Assembly: GCF_000723405.1 (NCBI RefSeq) | Contig: NZ_CCAE010000003.1 | Coordinates: forward strand, 155,070-219,069 | Direction of reading: 5' to 3' | DNA length: 64,000 bases | DNA from: Hydrogenophaga intermedia | Lineage (GTDB): Bacteria; Pseudomonadota; Gammaproteobacteria; Burkholderiales; Burkholderiaceae_C | Part shown: positions 48,210 to 57,132 of the stretch, one piece after another | Layout of the letters: each line of letters opens with the position of its first letter | Position numbering within the stretch: the stretch's first letter is position 1 | Translations under genes and position numbers: made by a program | The notes under the pieces: model-generated | The model's database searches: none | Told to the model about the DNA's origin: nothing | What the model saw: the letters and a program-made list of their open reading frames with translations, nothing else

Positions 48210-48833
48210 ATGGACGCCCCCACCCTCAGCTCCCGCGACCGGCTGCTTCAGGCGGCCATGACGCTGGTGCGCACCAAGGGCTACACCGCCACCACGGTGG
48301 ACGACCTCTGCGCCGCCACCGGCCTCACCAAGGGCGCGTTCTTCTATCACTTCAAGACCAAGGAAGACATCTTCGTCGCCGCCGCGCAGCGCTTCGGCGA
48401 AGACGCCGACGCGCTGTTTCGCCGCGCGGGGTACATGGACAAAGCCGATCCTCTGCAGCGCCTGCTGGGTTATGTCGATTTCCGTATCGAGCTGCTGCAG
48501 GGCGAGATCGCCGAGATCACTTGCGTGCTCGGCACGTTGGTGCAGGAGGTGCACATCACCCACCCCACCATCCGCGAGGTCTGCGACCGCCACATCACCG
48601 CCAACGCGGACCTGGTGACCGAGATGGTCGTGGCCGCCAAGCGCCAGCACGTGCCGCGCGCGCGCTGGAGCGCCGAGGCCCTGGGCCTGTACGTGCAGGC
48701 CGTCATTCAAGGCTCCCTGCTGCTGGTCAAGGCCCGGCAGTCGATCGAGCCCGCGGTGGAGTGCCTGCGCGTGCTGCGCCGCCACCTCGAACTGCAATTC
48801 CTTCCCACCCCCGTCAAGGAGACAGTGAAATGA
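48210..48833 (+). CDS. TetR family transcriptional regulator
   Basis: A 207-residue TetR regulator with HTH at about residues 8-55 (SRDRLLQAAMTLVRTKGYTA, GLTKGAFFYHFKTKEDIFVA) and a C-terminal domain containing ITCVLGTLVQEVHITHPTIR. ATG at 48210 follows CCGGAGAA. It leads an operon with a DUF1428 protein (ATGA overlap) and an MFS exporter, and a palindrome lies in its promoter. Confidence 0.92.
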   Translation: MDAPTLSSRDRLLQAAMTLVRTKGYTATTVDDLCAATGLTKGAFFYHFKTKEDIFVAAAQRFGEDADALFRRAGYMDKADPLQRLLGYVDFRIELLQGEIAEITCVLGTLVQEVHITHPTIREVCDRHITANADLVTEMVVAAKRQHVPRARWSAEALGLYVQAVIQGSLLLVKARQSIEPAVECLRVLRRHLELQFLPTPVKETVK

Positions 48834-49183
48834 GCTACGTCGATGGATTCATGGCCCCCGTGCCCGCCGCCAACCGCGATGAGTACCTGAAGCACTGCAA
48901 GGACGCCGCGGCCGTCTTCAAGGACTACGGCGCCACGCGCGTCGTCGAAACCTGGGCCGACGACGTGCCCGAGGGCAAGGTCACCTCCATGCCCATGGCG
49001 GTGAAGCTCGAAAAGGACGAGGTCGTCGTTTTCTCCTGGGTCGTCTGGCCGTCCAAGGCCGTGCGCGACGCCGGCTGGGAAAAGATCATGGCCGACCCCC
49101 GCATGCAACCGGACCGCGCCCCCATGCCGTTTGATGCCAAACGCATGATCTACGGCGGCTTCAATGTGATCCTCGATGTCTGA
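48830..49183 (+). CDS. DUF1428 family protein (YbaA-like)
   Basis: A 117-residue protein of the DUF1428 family, a dimeric ferredoxin-like barrel of unknown function. Family features are YVDGFMAPVPAANRDEYLKH, RVVETWADDVPEGKVTSMPM and FSWVVWPSKAVRDAGWEK. AAGGAG lies 9 bases upstream of the ATG. It overlaps tetR by 4 bases and the MFS gene by 8, so all three are one unit; a role in the metabolism or sensing of the exported compound is possible. Confidence 0.9.
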   Translation: MSYVDGFMAPVPAANRDEYLKHCKDAAAVFKDYGATRVVETWADDVPEGKVTSMPMAVKLEKDEVVVFSWVVWPSKAVRDAGWEKIMADPRMQPDRAPMPFDAKRMIYGGFNVILDV

Positions 49184-50711
49184 ACACACCACTCCCGCGC
49201 CCGCCCGGGCCACCAGCCGCGACTGGCTGGGCCTGGCGGTGATCGCGCTGCCCTGCATGGTCTATGCGATGGACATGACCGTGCTCAACCTCGCGCTGCC
49301 CGTGCTCAGCGCCGAGCTGCGGCCCAGCGCCGCGCAACTGCTGTGGATGGTCGACATCTACAGCTTCCTGGTGGCGGGCTTTCTCATCACCATGGGCAAT
49401 CTCGGCGACCGCATCGGCCGGCGCAAGCTGCTGCTGATCGGTGGTGCGGCCTTCGGCGGGGCCTCGCTCATCGCGGCCTTCTCCACCAGCGCCGAGATGC
49501 TGATCGCCATGCGCGCGCTGCTGGGCGTGGCCGGCGCCACGCTCGCGCCATCCACCATGTCCCTCATCCGCAACATGTTCCACGACGAGGAGCAGCGCCG
49601 CTTCGCCATCGGCGTGTGGATCGCGAGCTTTTCCATGGGCGCGGCCATCGGCCCGCTGGTGGGCGGTGCGTTGCTGCAGTGGTTCCACTGGGGTTCGGTG
49701 TTCCTGGTGGCGGTGCCGGTGATGGTGTTGCTGCTGGTGCTGGGCCCGCTCGTGCTGCCCGAGTTCAAGGACCCGGACGCGGGCCCGATCGATCTGGCGA
49801 GCGCGCTGCTGTCCTTGTGCGCGGTGCTCGCGGCGGTCTACGGCATCAAGACCATTGCCACCGACGGCTTCGTGCTCGCGGGCCTGCTGCCGCTGGTGGT
49901 GGGCGTGGCCCTGGGCTGGGCGTTCGTGCGCCGCCAGTCGCGCCTGGCGCACCCGCTGCTGGACATCGCGCTGTTTCGGCAGCCGCGCTTCGCGGCGGCG
50001 CTGGCGGCGTACGCGCTGGCCTGCCTGGCCATGTTCGGTGTGTACATCTTCATCACGCAGTACCTGCAGGTGGTGCGCTCGCTCGATCCGCTGAGCGCGG
50101 GCCTGGTGACGCTGCCCTGGGCGCTGGCCTTCGTGTTCGGCTCGCTGGGCGCGCCGCGCCTGGCGAGTTGGTTCGCGCCGGTGCGCATCCTCATCGGCGG
50201 CCAGGTGGCGGCGGTGATCGGCTTCCTGATGCTGCTGATGGTGGACACCGGCACGGGCCTGCCCTGGTTGGTGGCGGGTACGGTGGTGATGAGCCTGGGC
50301 ATGGCGCCGGTGTTCACGCTGGGCAACGAGATCATCATCACCTCGGCCCCGCCCGAGCGCGCGGGCGCGGCCTCGGCACTGTCGGAGACGGCGTCCGAAC
50401 TGAGTGGTGCCTTGGGCGTGGCCTTGCTGGGCAGCCTGGGCGTGGCCTGGTACCAGGCGCGCGTGGGCGCGGGCATGCCGGCGGCGCTGCCCGCGCCGGC
50501 CGCTGATGCGGCGCGTGACACGCTGGCGGGCGCGCTGCACGCGGCGGGTTCGCTGGGCGGCGCCGATGGCCCGCTGTTCGCCGCGCTGGCGCGCGGGGCG
50601 TTCGTCGAGTCGCTGCACCTGGTCACGCTGGCCGGCGCGGCGGTGATCGCGGCGGCCTGCCTGATGACGGCGCTGTTGCTGATGCGCCGGCCGGTGGCGA
50701 CAGTGGCCTGA
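49176..50711 (+). CDS. MFS efflux transporter, DHA2 (EmrB/QacA) family
   Basis: A 511-residue transporter with about 14 hydrophobic segments, the DHA2 topology. Motifs include VYAMDMTVLNLALPVLSAEL in the first segment, GNLGDRIGRRKLLLIGGAAF (motif A) and IASFSMGAAIGPLVGGALLQ (motif C of antiporters). It would expel a lipophilic compound in exchange for protons. It is the last gene of the tetR operon and converges with a glycosyltransferase gene. Confidence 0.92.
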   Translation: MSEHTTPAPARATSRDWLGLAVIALPCMVYAMDMTVLNLALPVLSAELRPSAAQLLWMVDIYSFLVAGFLITMGNLGDRIGRRKLLLIGGAAFGGASLIAAFSTSAEMLIAMRALLGVAGATLAPSTMSLIRNMFHDEEQRRFAIGVWIASFSMGAAIGPLVGGALLQWFHWGSVFLVAVPVMVLLLVLGPLVLPEFKDPDAGPIDLASALLSLCAVLAAVYGIKTIATDGFVLAGLLPLVVGVALGWAFVRRQSRLAHPLLDIALFRQPRFAAALAAYALACLAMFGVYIFITQYLQVVRSLDPLSAGLVTLPWALAFVFGSLGAPRLASWFAPVRILIGGQVAAVIGFLMLLMVDTGTGLPWLVAGTVVMSLGMAPVFTLGNEIIITSAPPERAGAASALSETASELSGALGVALLGSLGVAWYQARVGAGMPAALPAPAADAARDTLAGALHAAGSLGGADGPLFAALARGAFVESLHLVTLAGAAVIAAACLMTALLLMRRPVATVA

Positions 50712-50731
50712 GGCACGGCACGGCACGGCAC
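50712..50731. repeat. GGCAC pentanucleotide repeat, four units
   Basis: Four uninterrupted copies of GGCAC begin one base after the MFS stop codon and fill most of the 32-base gap between the convergent MFS and glycosyltransferase genes. A GGCGC follows. It may vary in number between strains without changing either protein. Confidence 0.85.
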
Positions 50732-50743
50732 GGCGCGCCGCGC

Positions 50744-51958
50744 TCACCGTGCGCGCAGCAGGGTCTCGATCTCGCGCACCGCGCTGCCCAGGCCGTCTTC
50801 GGCGCGCAGGGCCGCGCCCAGATCGGCGGCCCGCGCCCGCATGCCGAGCGATTGCGCGTCGTCGAGCGCGCGGGCCAGCGCATCGGCCTGCAGTGCGTGG
50901 CCTTTGGGTGAGCGCGGTGCCACGCCCGCGCGGCGCAGGCGCTCGGCCCAGAAGAACTGGTCGCCCGCGAAGGGGAGCACCACCGAGGGCACGCCCGCGC
51001 GCGCGGCCGAGTGGCTCGTGCCGCTGCCGCCGTGGTGCACCACCGCGGCGGTGCGGGGGAACAGCCAGTCGTGAGGCGTGTCGCCGATCAGGTGGACGTT
51101 GGGCGGCAGCCCGTTCGTGTCGGTGCCGCTCCAGCCGGGGTAGAACAGCGCGCGGCGCGACCCGATGGCCGCGAGCAGCATGCGTAACAGGGCCTGCGGA
51201 TCGAAGCCCGTCATGCTGCCGAAACCCAGGTAGACCGGCGCTTCGCCGGCGTCGAGGAAGGCCTTCAGGTCGGCCGGCGGTGTCCATTGCGTGGCCGGCC
51301 GCGTCCATTGCCCGCACAGGCGCGCGTTGGCGGGCCAGTCGGCGGGCGTGGGTAGCAGGTGCGGCGAGACGCCGTACAGCATCGGGTGCCCGCTCCAGCC
51401 CCGCCGCCGCGCGGGCATGCCGCCCACGCTTTCGCGCGCGGCGTTGGTGGCGCCGCGGAAGGCGCGCCACAGCACCGCGTTGACGAGGTGGTGGCTGGCG
51501 CGGTTGAGCCACCGCGGCACGCGCGGCGGCAGAAAGGGCGAAGGAAAGGCCGCCGTCGGCGTGATGGGGATCAGGCTCAGGCCCACGAGCGGCAGGCGCA
51601 GCCGCTCGGCCACCGACAGGCCCACGAAGGAGATGAGGCCCGAGACCAGCAGTGCGTCGCAGTCGCGCGCGGCGTCCAGGGTCTGGCGCATCCAGTCCGC
51701 CGTGTGGCGGTTGGCCAGGGCGGCCAGGGCGCGCGCGGTGGCGTTCAGGTCGGACTTGCCGGCCACCGCCGAGGCGATGCCGCCCCGGATGTCGCCGGCC
51801 AGCGCGTCGTGGGGCACGCCCAGGGCGCGGGCGCTGTCCAGCGTGCCGCCATCGGCCAGCAGGCGGACGTCGTGGTCCGCGTCCATGAGCGCGCGGCACA
51901 GCGTGGCGATGGGGCGCGTGTCGCCTTCGGTGCCGTAGGTGAGAGCGAGCAACTTCAT
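50744..51958 (-). CDS. GT1-family glycosyltransferase (UGT/MGT type)
   Basis: A 404-residue GT-B enzyme of family GT1. The N-terminal acceptor domain starts KLLALTYGTEGDTRPIATLC; the C-terminal donor domain has VYLGFGSMTGFDP and the signature HHGGSGTSHSAARAGVPSVV followed by PFAGDQFFWAERL. Such enzymes transfer sugars from UDP- or dTDP-sugars to lipids, sterols, rhamnolipid precursors, macrolides or other small molecules. It overlaps the upstream tetR gene by ATGA. A detoxifying or biosurfactant role is inferred only. Confidence 0.88.
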   Translation of the reverse strand: MKLLALTYGTEGDTRPIATLCRALMDADHDVRLLADGGTLDSARALGVPHDALAGDIRGGIASAVAGKSDLNATARALAALANRHTADWMRQTLDAARDCDALLVSGLISFVGLSVAERLRLPLVGLSLIPITPTAAFPSPFLPPRVPRWLNRASHHLVNAVLWRAFRGATNAARESVGGMPARRRGWSGHPMLYGVSPHLLPTPADWPANARLCGQWTRPATQWTPPADLKAFLDAGEAPVYLGFGSMTGFDPQALLRMLLAAIGSRRALFYPGWSGTDTNGLPPNVHLIGDTPHDWLFPRTAAVVHHGGSGTSHSAARAGVPSVVLPFAGDQFFWAERLRRAGVAPRSPKGHALQADALARALDDAQSLGMRARAADLGAALRAEDGLGSAVREIETLLRAR

Positions 51959-52599
51959 CGCGCGGCCTTGCGGCGGGGCCAGTGGGGCGGCGTGGTGGCG
52001 GCACCGCGCACGAACAGGTCGAGCGCGACACCGAGTTCCTGGCGCAGGTCCAGCCCCGGCGTGTTCAGCCAGCGCAGCAGCGCACCCAGGCACAGGTGGT
52101 GGAAGAGCGCGGCCAGGTGGCCGGCGTCGATGTCTTCGCGCAGCACCCCGTCGGCCTGGCTCTGGCGGATCAGTTGGGCGTAGACGTCGACCACGTCGTT
52201 CGTGCCGTCGGTGCCCAGGTCGGGCGTGGGGGTGCGCACGTCGAGGAAGCGTTGCCGCAGGTAGGGCGGCAGGTAGACGCGGTGCGATTCGGCCCAGTGG
52301 GCCATGCTGTCAAGCAGGACACCGATGCCTTCGGGCATCCCTGTGCCCGAAGGCCAGGGGGCTGTCAGGCCGCCCAGGTCGTCGGCCAACTGGTGGTGGA
52401 TGGCGCAGACCAGAACCGCGTCCTTGGTGGCGCAGTGGTTGTAGAGCGTGGCCTTGGCCACACCGGCGGCCTCGGCGATCTGCTCCATGGTCACGGCCTC
52501 ATAGCCGTCGCGTTCGAACAGTTGCCAGGCCGTGGCCGCGATCAGGGCCAGGGTGCGCTGGCGCTTGCCACCGGGGCGCGGGGATGGGGTGGTGGTCAT
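51955..52599 (-). CDS. TetR family transcriptional regulator
   Basis: A 214-residue TetR regulator with HTH at about residues 15-60 (TLALIAATAWQLFERDGYEA, GVAKATLYNHCATKDAVLV) and a C-terminal helical domain (HLAALFHHLCLGALLRWLN). It is co-transcribed with the glycosyltransferase gene. A 30-bp symmetrical element lies 11 bases upstream of its start, which suggests autorepression. Confidence 0.91.
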   Translation of the reverse strand: MTTTPSPRPGGKRQRTLALIAATAWQLFERDGYEAVTMEQIAEAAGVAKATLYNHCATKDAVLVCAIHHQLADDLGGLTAPWPSGTGMPEGIGVLLDSMAHWAESHRVYLPPYLRQRFLDVRTPTPDLGTDGTNDVVDVYAQLIRQSQADGVLREDIDAGHLAALFHHLCLGALLRWLNTPGLDLRQELGVALDLFVRGAATTPPHWPRRKAAR

Positions 52600-52610
52600 G
52601 AGATGAAAAT

Positions 52611-52640
52611 TGGACGAAGTACAAAATCATACAACGTCCA
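52611..52640. promoter_or_regulatory. 30-bp TetR-type operator upstream of the tetR/glycosyltransferase pair
   Basis: Outer arms TGGACG (52611-52616) and CGTCCA (52635-52640) and inner arms GTA (52619-52621) and TAC (52630-52632) share one centre, giving nine paired positions per half. Leftward, TATGAT (52631-52626) could be a -10. The element lies in the 55-base gap after dnaE2, so the pair has its own promoter rather than relying on SOS read-through. Confidence 0.6.
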
Positions 52641-52654
52641 GAAATTGATTGACC

Positions 52655-55600
52655 TCAGTGGAAATCCCGGCTCTCCGTCGCCAGCCGCCCCAGCAGCGGC
52701 GTCAGGTCCTCCAGCCGTCCGGCGATCAGGTTGCACAGCGGTCCTTCGCGCTGCCACACGCCGTGCACCGCCAGCAGCCGCGCGTGCAGCAGCGCGGCGC
52801 GCTGGCGTTCGCGCACGTGGCGCCAGACGATCACCTGCACCGTGCCGGTCTCGTCTTCCAGTGACACGAAGATGGTGCCGTTGGCCGTGCCCGGCTGCTG
52901 GCGCACGGTGACGATGCCGCAGGCGCGCGCGAAGCGCTTGTCGGGCAGGGTCTTGAGTTCCTCGGCCGTCATCAGGCGCCGCGCTTTCAACTGCGGCCGC
53001 AGCAGGGCCAGCGGGTGGCGGCGCAGCGTCAGGCGCGTGGCGGCGTAGTCCCAGACGATGGCTTCGCCCTCGGGCGCGGGCGGCAGTTCGATGGGCAATT
53101 CGTTCACCGGTGCGTGGCGCAGCAGCGCGGGCGGCGTGCGCAGGCCCGCCGCGTCCCACATCTGCTGGCGCCGGTGACCGGAGAGGCCGATCAGCGCGTC
53201 GGCCGCGGCCAGGGCCTGCAGTTCGCGCTGGTCCAGGCCCGCGCGCTGCGCGAGGTCTTCGGCGTCGCTGAAGGGTGCGTCGCGGCGCGCGACGGCGATG
53301 CGATCGGCCGCCTCGCGCGACAGACCGCTCACGCGGTTGAGGCCCAGGCGCACCACGGGTTCGTGCGGCGGGCCTTCCAGCGTGCAGTCCGGGTCGCTGT
53401 GGCACACGTCCACTGCGCGCACCACCACGCCGTGGCGCTGCGCGTCCTGCACCAGTTGGCTGGGCGTGTAGAAGCCCAGCGGCTGGCTGTTGAGCATGGC
53501 GGCCAGGAAGGCAGCCGGGTGGTGGCGCTTGATCCAGCAGGAGTCGTAGACCAGCAGCGCGAAGCTGGCGGCGTGGCTTTCGGGGAAGCCGTAGTCGGAG
53601 AAACCGTGGATCTGCTGGTAAATGCGTTCGGCGAATTCGGCCGAGTAGCCGTTGCCGGTCATGCCCTTGACGATCTTCTCGTGGTACTTGTGCAGGCCGC
53701 CCTTGCGCTTCCACGCGGCCATGGCCCGGCGCAGCTCGTCGGCCTCGCCGGCGGTGAAGCCGGCGGCGATCATGGCCAGTTGCATCACCTGTTCCTGGAA
53801 CACGGGCACGCCCAGGGTGCGTTCGAGGGCAGGCTTGAGTTCGTCCTTCTCGTAGTGAACCGGCTCCTTGCCCTGCCGCCGGTTCAGGTAAGGGTGCACC
53901 ATGCCGCCCTGGATGGGCCCGGGCCGCACGATCGCCACCTCGATCACCAGGTCGTAGAACACCCGGGGCCGCAGGCGCGGCAGCATGCTCTGCTGCGCGC
54001 GACTCTCGATCTGGAACACACCGACGGTGTCGGCCGCGCAGATCATGTCGTAGGTGGGGTCGTCGCCGTCGGGAATGTCCTGCAATTCAAAAGGCCGGCC
54101 CAGGCACTGGCCGATGAAGACCAGCGCCTTGCGCAGCGCGGTGAGCATGCCCAGGGCGAGCACGTCGACCTTGAGCAGGTTCAGGGCCTCGAGGTCGTCC
54201 TTGTCCCACTCGATCACGGTGCGGTCTTCCATGGCCGCGTTCTCCACTGGCACGATGCGCGTGAGCCGGTCCTGCGTGAGCACGAAGCCACCCACGTGCT
54301 GCGAGAGGTGGCGCGGGAACCCCGACAGCTCGCCGATGGCCTCGCCCGTGAGCACGCCGACGAGGTCGATGAGCTGGCGCACGGCCAGGTCGTCGGGTTG
54401 CAGGCCCACGGCCAGCAGACGCTCGGCCGAGGGCGTGCGGCCGTCGAACCACTGCTGTTCCTTGGCGAGGCGGTCGATCGCCCCGGCGTCGAAGCCGAGC
54501 GCCTTGCCGACGTCGCGGATGGCGCTGCGCCGGTGGTAGGTGATGACGGTGGCGGCCAGCGCGGCGCGCTCGCGGCCGTACTTGTTGTAGAGGTACTGGA
54601 TCACCTCCTCGCGCCGCTCGTGCTCGAAGTCGATGTCGATGTCGGGTGGTTCGTTGCGCTCCTTGCTGAGGAAGCGCTCGAACAGCACGGTCTGGCGCGC
54701 GGGGTCCACCTCGGTCACGCCCAGGCAGTAGCAGACCGCCGAGTTGGCCGCGCTGCCGCGGCCCTGGCACAGGATCTTCTCGCCGCGCGCGAAGCGAACG
54801 ATGTCAGCCACGGTGAGGAAGTAGTGCTCGTAGCGCAGCTCGGCGATGAGGGCGAGCTCGTGTTCGATCTGCGCGCGCACCTTGTCGGGCGTGCCGCCGG
54901 GCCAGCGCCGCGCCGCGCCCTGTTCGGTGAGCGCGCGCAGGTGCTGCGCGGGTGTGCGGCCTTCGGGCACCACCTCGGCCGGGTACTGGTAGCGCAGCTC
55001 ATCGAGCGAGAAACCGCAGAGCCCGGCCACGCGCAGGGTTTCGGCGAGCAGATCGGCCGGGTAGGTGGTGGACAGGCGCAGGCGCGATCGCAGGTGGCGC
55101 TCGGCGTTGGGCTGCAACTGCCGGCCGCAGGCGGTGAGTGGTTGGCCCAGGCGCGTGGCGCTGAGCACGTCCTGCAGCGCCTGGCGCGAGCGAACGTGCA
55201 TCAAGGCATCACCCGTGGCCACGAGCGGGATGGCGCTGAGCTCGCTCGTCTCGCGCAGACGAGCCAGCCAGGCCTCGTCGTCGAGCTGGCGAAGCAGCGT
55301 TACCGCGAACCAGCAGCGCCCGCTGAAGCCGGTGAGCAACCAGCGCGCGACATCGAGCAGACGCGGCAGGGGCGTGCCGCGATCGGGCGCGGCGAGCAGC
55401 AGGCAATCGCCCAGCGCGCCCGGTTCGATGTCGGCGAGGTGCAGGCGGTACTCGCCTTTCTTCGGGCTGGCGCGGCGCAGCCGCGTGATGAGTTCGCACA
55501 GGTTGCCGTAGCCCGCGCGGTTCTGCGCCAGCGCCACCAGCGTGAAGGGCGCGTCGTGCACGCGGAACTGCGCGCCGATGATCAGCGGCAGGCCTTGTGC

Positions 55601-55786
55601 CTTGGCCTCGACGTGCGCGCGCACCACGCCGGCCATGGAGCATTCGTCGGCAATGGCCAGCGCGGCGTAGCCCAGTTGCGCGGCGCGGCGCACCAACTCC
55701 TGCGGGTGGCTGGCGCCGCGCAGGAAGCTGAAGTTGCTGAGGCAGTGCAGCTCGGCGTAGGCGGGCAGGGCAGATGGCGTGTTCAT
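52655..55786 (-). CDS. dnaE2: Error-prone DNA polymerase DnaE2 (ImuC)
   Basis: A 1043-residue C-family polymerase of the DnaE2/ImuC branch. The N-terminal PHP domain begins YAELHCLSNFSFLRGASHPQ; catalytic aspartates are in PDIDIDF (Asp382, Asp384), after the GRGSAANSAVCYCLGV loop; the C-terminal OB-fold region has GTVQVIVWRHVRERQR. Its length near 1050 and lack of the extra C-terminal part separate it from replicative DnaE1. It performs translesion synthesis with ImuA and ImuB. It overlaps imuB by 4 bases and is under the LexA box ahead of imuA. Confidence 0.95.
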   Translation of the reverse strand: MNTPSALPAYAELHCLSNFSFLRGASHPQELVRRAAQLGYAALAIADECSMAGVVRAHVEAKAQGLPLIIGAQFRVHDAPFTLVALAQNRAGYGNLCELITRLRRASPKKGEYRLHLADIEPGALGDCLLLAAPDRGTPLPRLLDVARWLLTGFSGRCWFAVTLLRQLDDEAWLARLRETSELSAIPLVATGDALMHVRSRQALQDVLSATRLGQPLTACGRQLQPNAERHLRSRLRLSTTYPADLLAETLRVAGLCGFSLDELRYQYPAEVVPEGRTPAQHLRALTEQGAARRWPGGTPDKVRAQIEHELALIAELRYEHYFLTVADIVRFARGEKILCQGRGSAANSAVCYCLGVTEVDPARQTVLFERFLSKERNEPPDIDIDFEHERREEVIQYLYNKYGRERAALAATVITYHRRSAIRDVGKALGFDAGAIDRLAKEQQWFDGRTPSAERLLAVGLQPDDLAVRQLIDLVGVLTGEAIGELSGFPRHLSQHVGGFVLTQDRLTRIVPVENAAMEDRTVIEWDKDDLEALNLLKVDVLALGMLTALRKALVFIGQCLGRPFELQDIPDGDDPTYDMICAADTVGVFQIESRAQQSMLPRLRPRVFYDLVIEVAIVRPGPIQGGMVHPYLNRRQGKEPVHYEKDELKPALERTLGVPVFQEQVMQLAMIAAGFTAGEADELRRAMAAWKRKGGLHKYHEKIVKGMTGNGYSAEFAERIYQQIHGFSDYGFPESHAASFALLVYDSCWIKRHHPAAFLAAMLNSQPLGFYTPSQLVQDAQRHGVVVRAVDVCHSDPDCTLEGPPHEPVVRLGLNRVSGLSREAADRIAVARRDAPFSDAEDLAQRAGLDQRELQALAAADALIGLSGHRRQQMWDAAGLRTPPALLRHAPVNELPIELPPAPEGEAIVWDYAATRLTLRRHPLALLRPQLKARRLMTAEELKTLPDKRFARACGIVTVRQQPGTANGTIFVSLEDETGTVQVIVWRHVRERQRAALLHARLLAVHGVWQREGPLCNLIAGRLEDLTPLLGRLATESRDFH

Positions 55787-57132
55787 GCGAAGACCCCATG
55801 CAGGTACCAGGCACCGTCTTCATCGGCCAGGCGCTCCTGGAACACCCACAGCACGCCGGCCTGCTCGTCGAGCGCGACGAAGTAGTCGCGTTGCGCGTGG
55901 CGGTGCTGCGCGCCGTCGGTTGCGCGGTCCCACCAGCCGCCTTCCACGCGGTGCGGCCCGGCGATCAGGAGCAACACGCTGCGGTACATGGGCCGATGCC
56001 CGCGCACCGGCAGTCGCAGCGGCTGGGGCAGCACCCAGCTCGGCTGTGGCGTGCGGTCGGGCAGGTGGTCGTGGGGGTGGGGCGCGGGCCGTGCGCGCGG
56101 CAGGGGCTCGCCCACGGGTTGCCAGCGCTGCATGTGTTCGAGCCGGTGGTCGTCCAATGGCACGGGCCGCAGCACGCGCGGTGCGCCCAGGCGCGCGGCG
56201 ATGCGCTCCAGCGTCTCGTCCAGCGCGGTGTCGGCCGTGCCGTCGTCGGGCAGCAGCGAGGCGCTGGGTGGCGCCAGCGGCTGCGTGTCCAGGGCCTCCA
56301 GTTCCAGGTCGCCCACGGGCGCCAGCAGTTCGGTGCGCGCCAGGTGCTCGGCGAGCAGGCGCGCCAGGTGCTCGATGCGCCGTGTGGGCGTGCGCGTGCG
56401 CAGCACCAGTTCACCGCCTTCTCCGGCGGCGCGTGAACGCATCGCGTCGTGCGCCCAGCGCAGCGCGAAGGCCGTGACGCCCCGGTGCCGCGCGGCCAGC
56501 CAGCCGCACAGGCGCAGCAGCAGGCGGTGCGCGCCGTGCATGAGCGCGGGTGCGTCCTCCACGCGCGACATCAGCTCCAGCCGCGCGAGGAAGGTCTCGG
56601 GCGGCGCGAGCCAGCGCTGCGGTTCGGGGCGCTGGCCGTGGGCCTGGTCCAGCGCCTCCAGCAGTGCGGCGTCGAAGCGCCGGCCCAGGCCGCCACGCGG
56701 CAGGCGGCGCACGTCGCCCAGGGTGCGGCAGCCCAGGCGCGCCAGCGTGCCGCGGTGCGGCGCCACGGCGCCGAGCGTGTCCAGGGGCAGTCGGTCCAGG
56801 GCCGGGGAGAGCGGGGTCTCGGCGCCATCGACACCCGCGCGCGCAAAGGCCAGCGCGGCCAGGCCGGTGGGGGCCCAGCCGATGCGATGGATGCCGAACT
56901 CGGCCATCGCCGCCTCGCGCACGCGCTCGCGCAGCGCGGGGCGGCCACCGAACAGGCGCAGGCTGGCCTCCAGCTCCATCAGCACGGCGCCCTCGACGCT
57001 GGCCACCCGGGGCGTGAACTGCAGCGCCCAGGTGCCCAGCGCGGCCAACCGGGCGCCCATCGCGTCCGCCGCCTCAGGCGCGCTGGTGCTGTCGCCGTTC
57101 GCTTCGGGCAGGAGCAGTGCGGCCCACCACAT
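55783..57132 (-). CDS. imuB: ImuB, catalytically inactive Y-family polymerase homologue
   Basis: A 449-residue protein with the ImuB opening (WWAALLLPE) and Y-family little-finger and helix-hairpin-helix regions, such as APHRGTLARLGCRTLGDVRR. The paired acidic residues of active Y-family polymerases are not seen, as expected for ImuB, which bridges ImuA, DnaE2 and the beta clamp. ATG at 57132 gives the conserved N-terminus but overlaps imuA by 59 bases. The C-terminus ends GAWYLHGVFA. Confidence 0.9.
   Translation of the reverse strand: MWWAALLLPEANGDSTSAPEAADAMGARLAALGTWALQFTPRVASVEGAVLMELEASLRLFGGRPALRERVREAAMAEFGIHRIGWAPTGLAALAFARAGVDGAETPLSPALDRLPLDTLGAVAPHRGTLARLGCRTLGDVRRLPRGGLGRRFDAALLEALDQAHGQRPEPQRWLAPPETFLARLELMSRVEDAPALMHGAHRLLLRLCGWLAARHRGVTAFALRWAHDAMRSRAAGEGGELVLRTRTPTRRIEHLARLLAEHLARTELLAPVGDLELEALDTQPLAPPSASLLPDDGTADTALDETLERIAARLGAPRVLRPVPLDDHRLEHMQRWQPVGEPLPRARPAPHPHDHLPDRTPQPSWVLPQPLRLPVRGHRPMYRSVLLLIAGPHRVEGGWWDRATDGAQHRHAQRDYFVALDEQAGVLWVFQERLADEDGAWYLHGVFA

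Noticed and set aside
49161..52031. A 956-codon leftward open frame across the MFS and glycosyltransferase genes
   Set aside because: Low-complexity Arg/His-rich translation crossing two recognised genes on opposite strands; both real genes have clear motifs.
53015..55885. A 956-codon open frame on the strand opposite dnaE2
   Set aside because: Its translation is rich in His, Arg, Gly and Ala, lacks any family motif, and mirrors dnaE2 whose catalytic motifs are intact. It is a GC-rich shadow frame.
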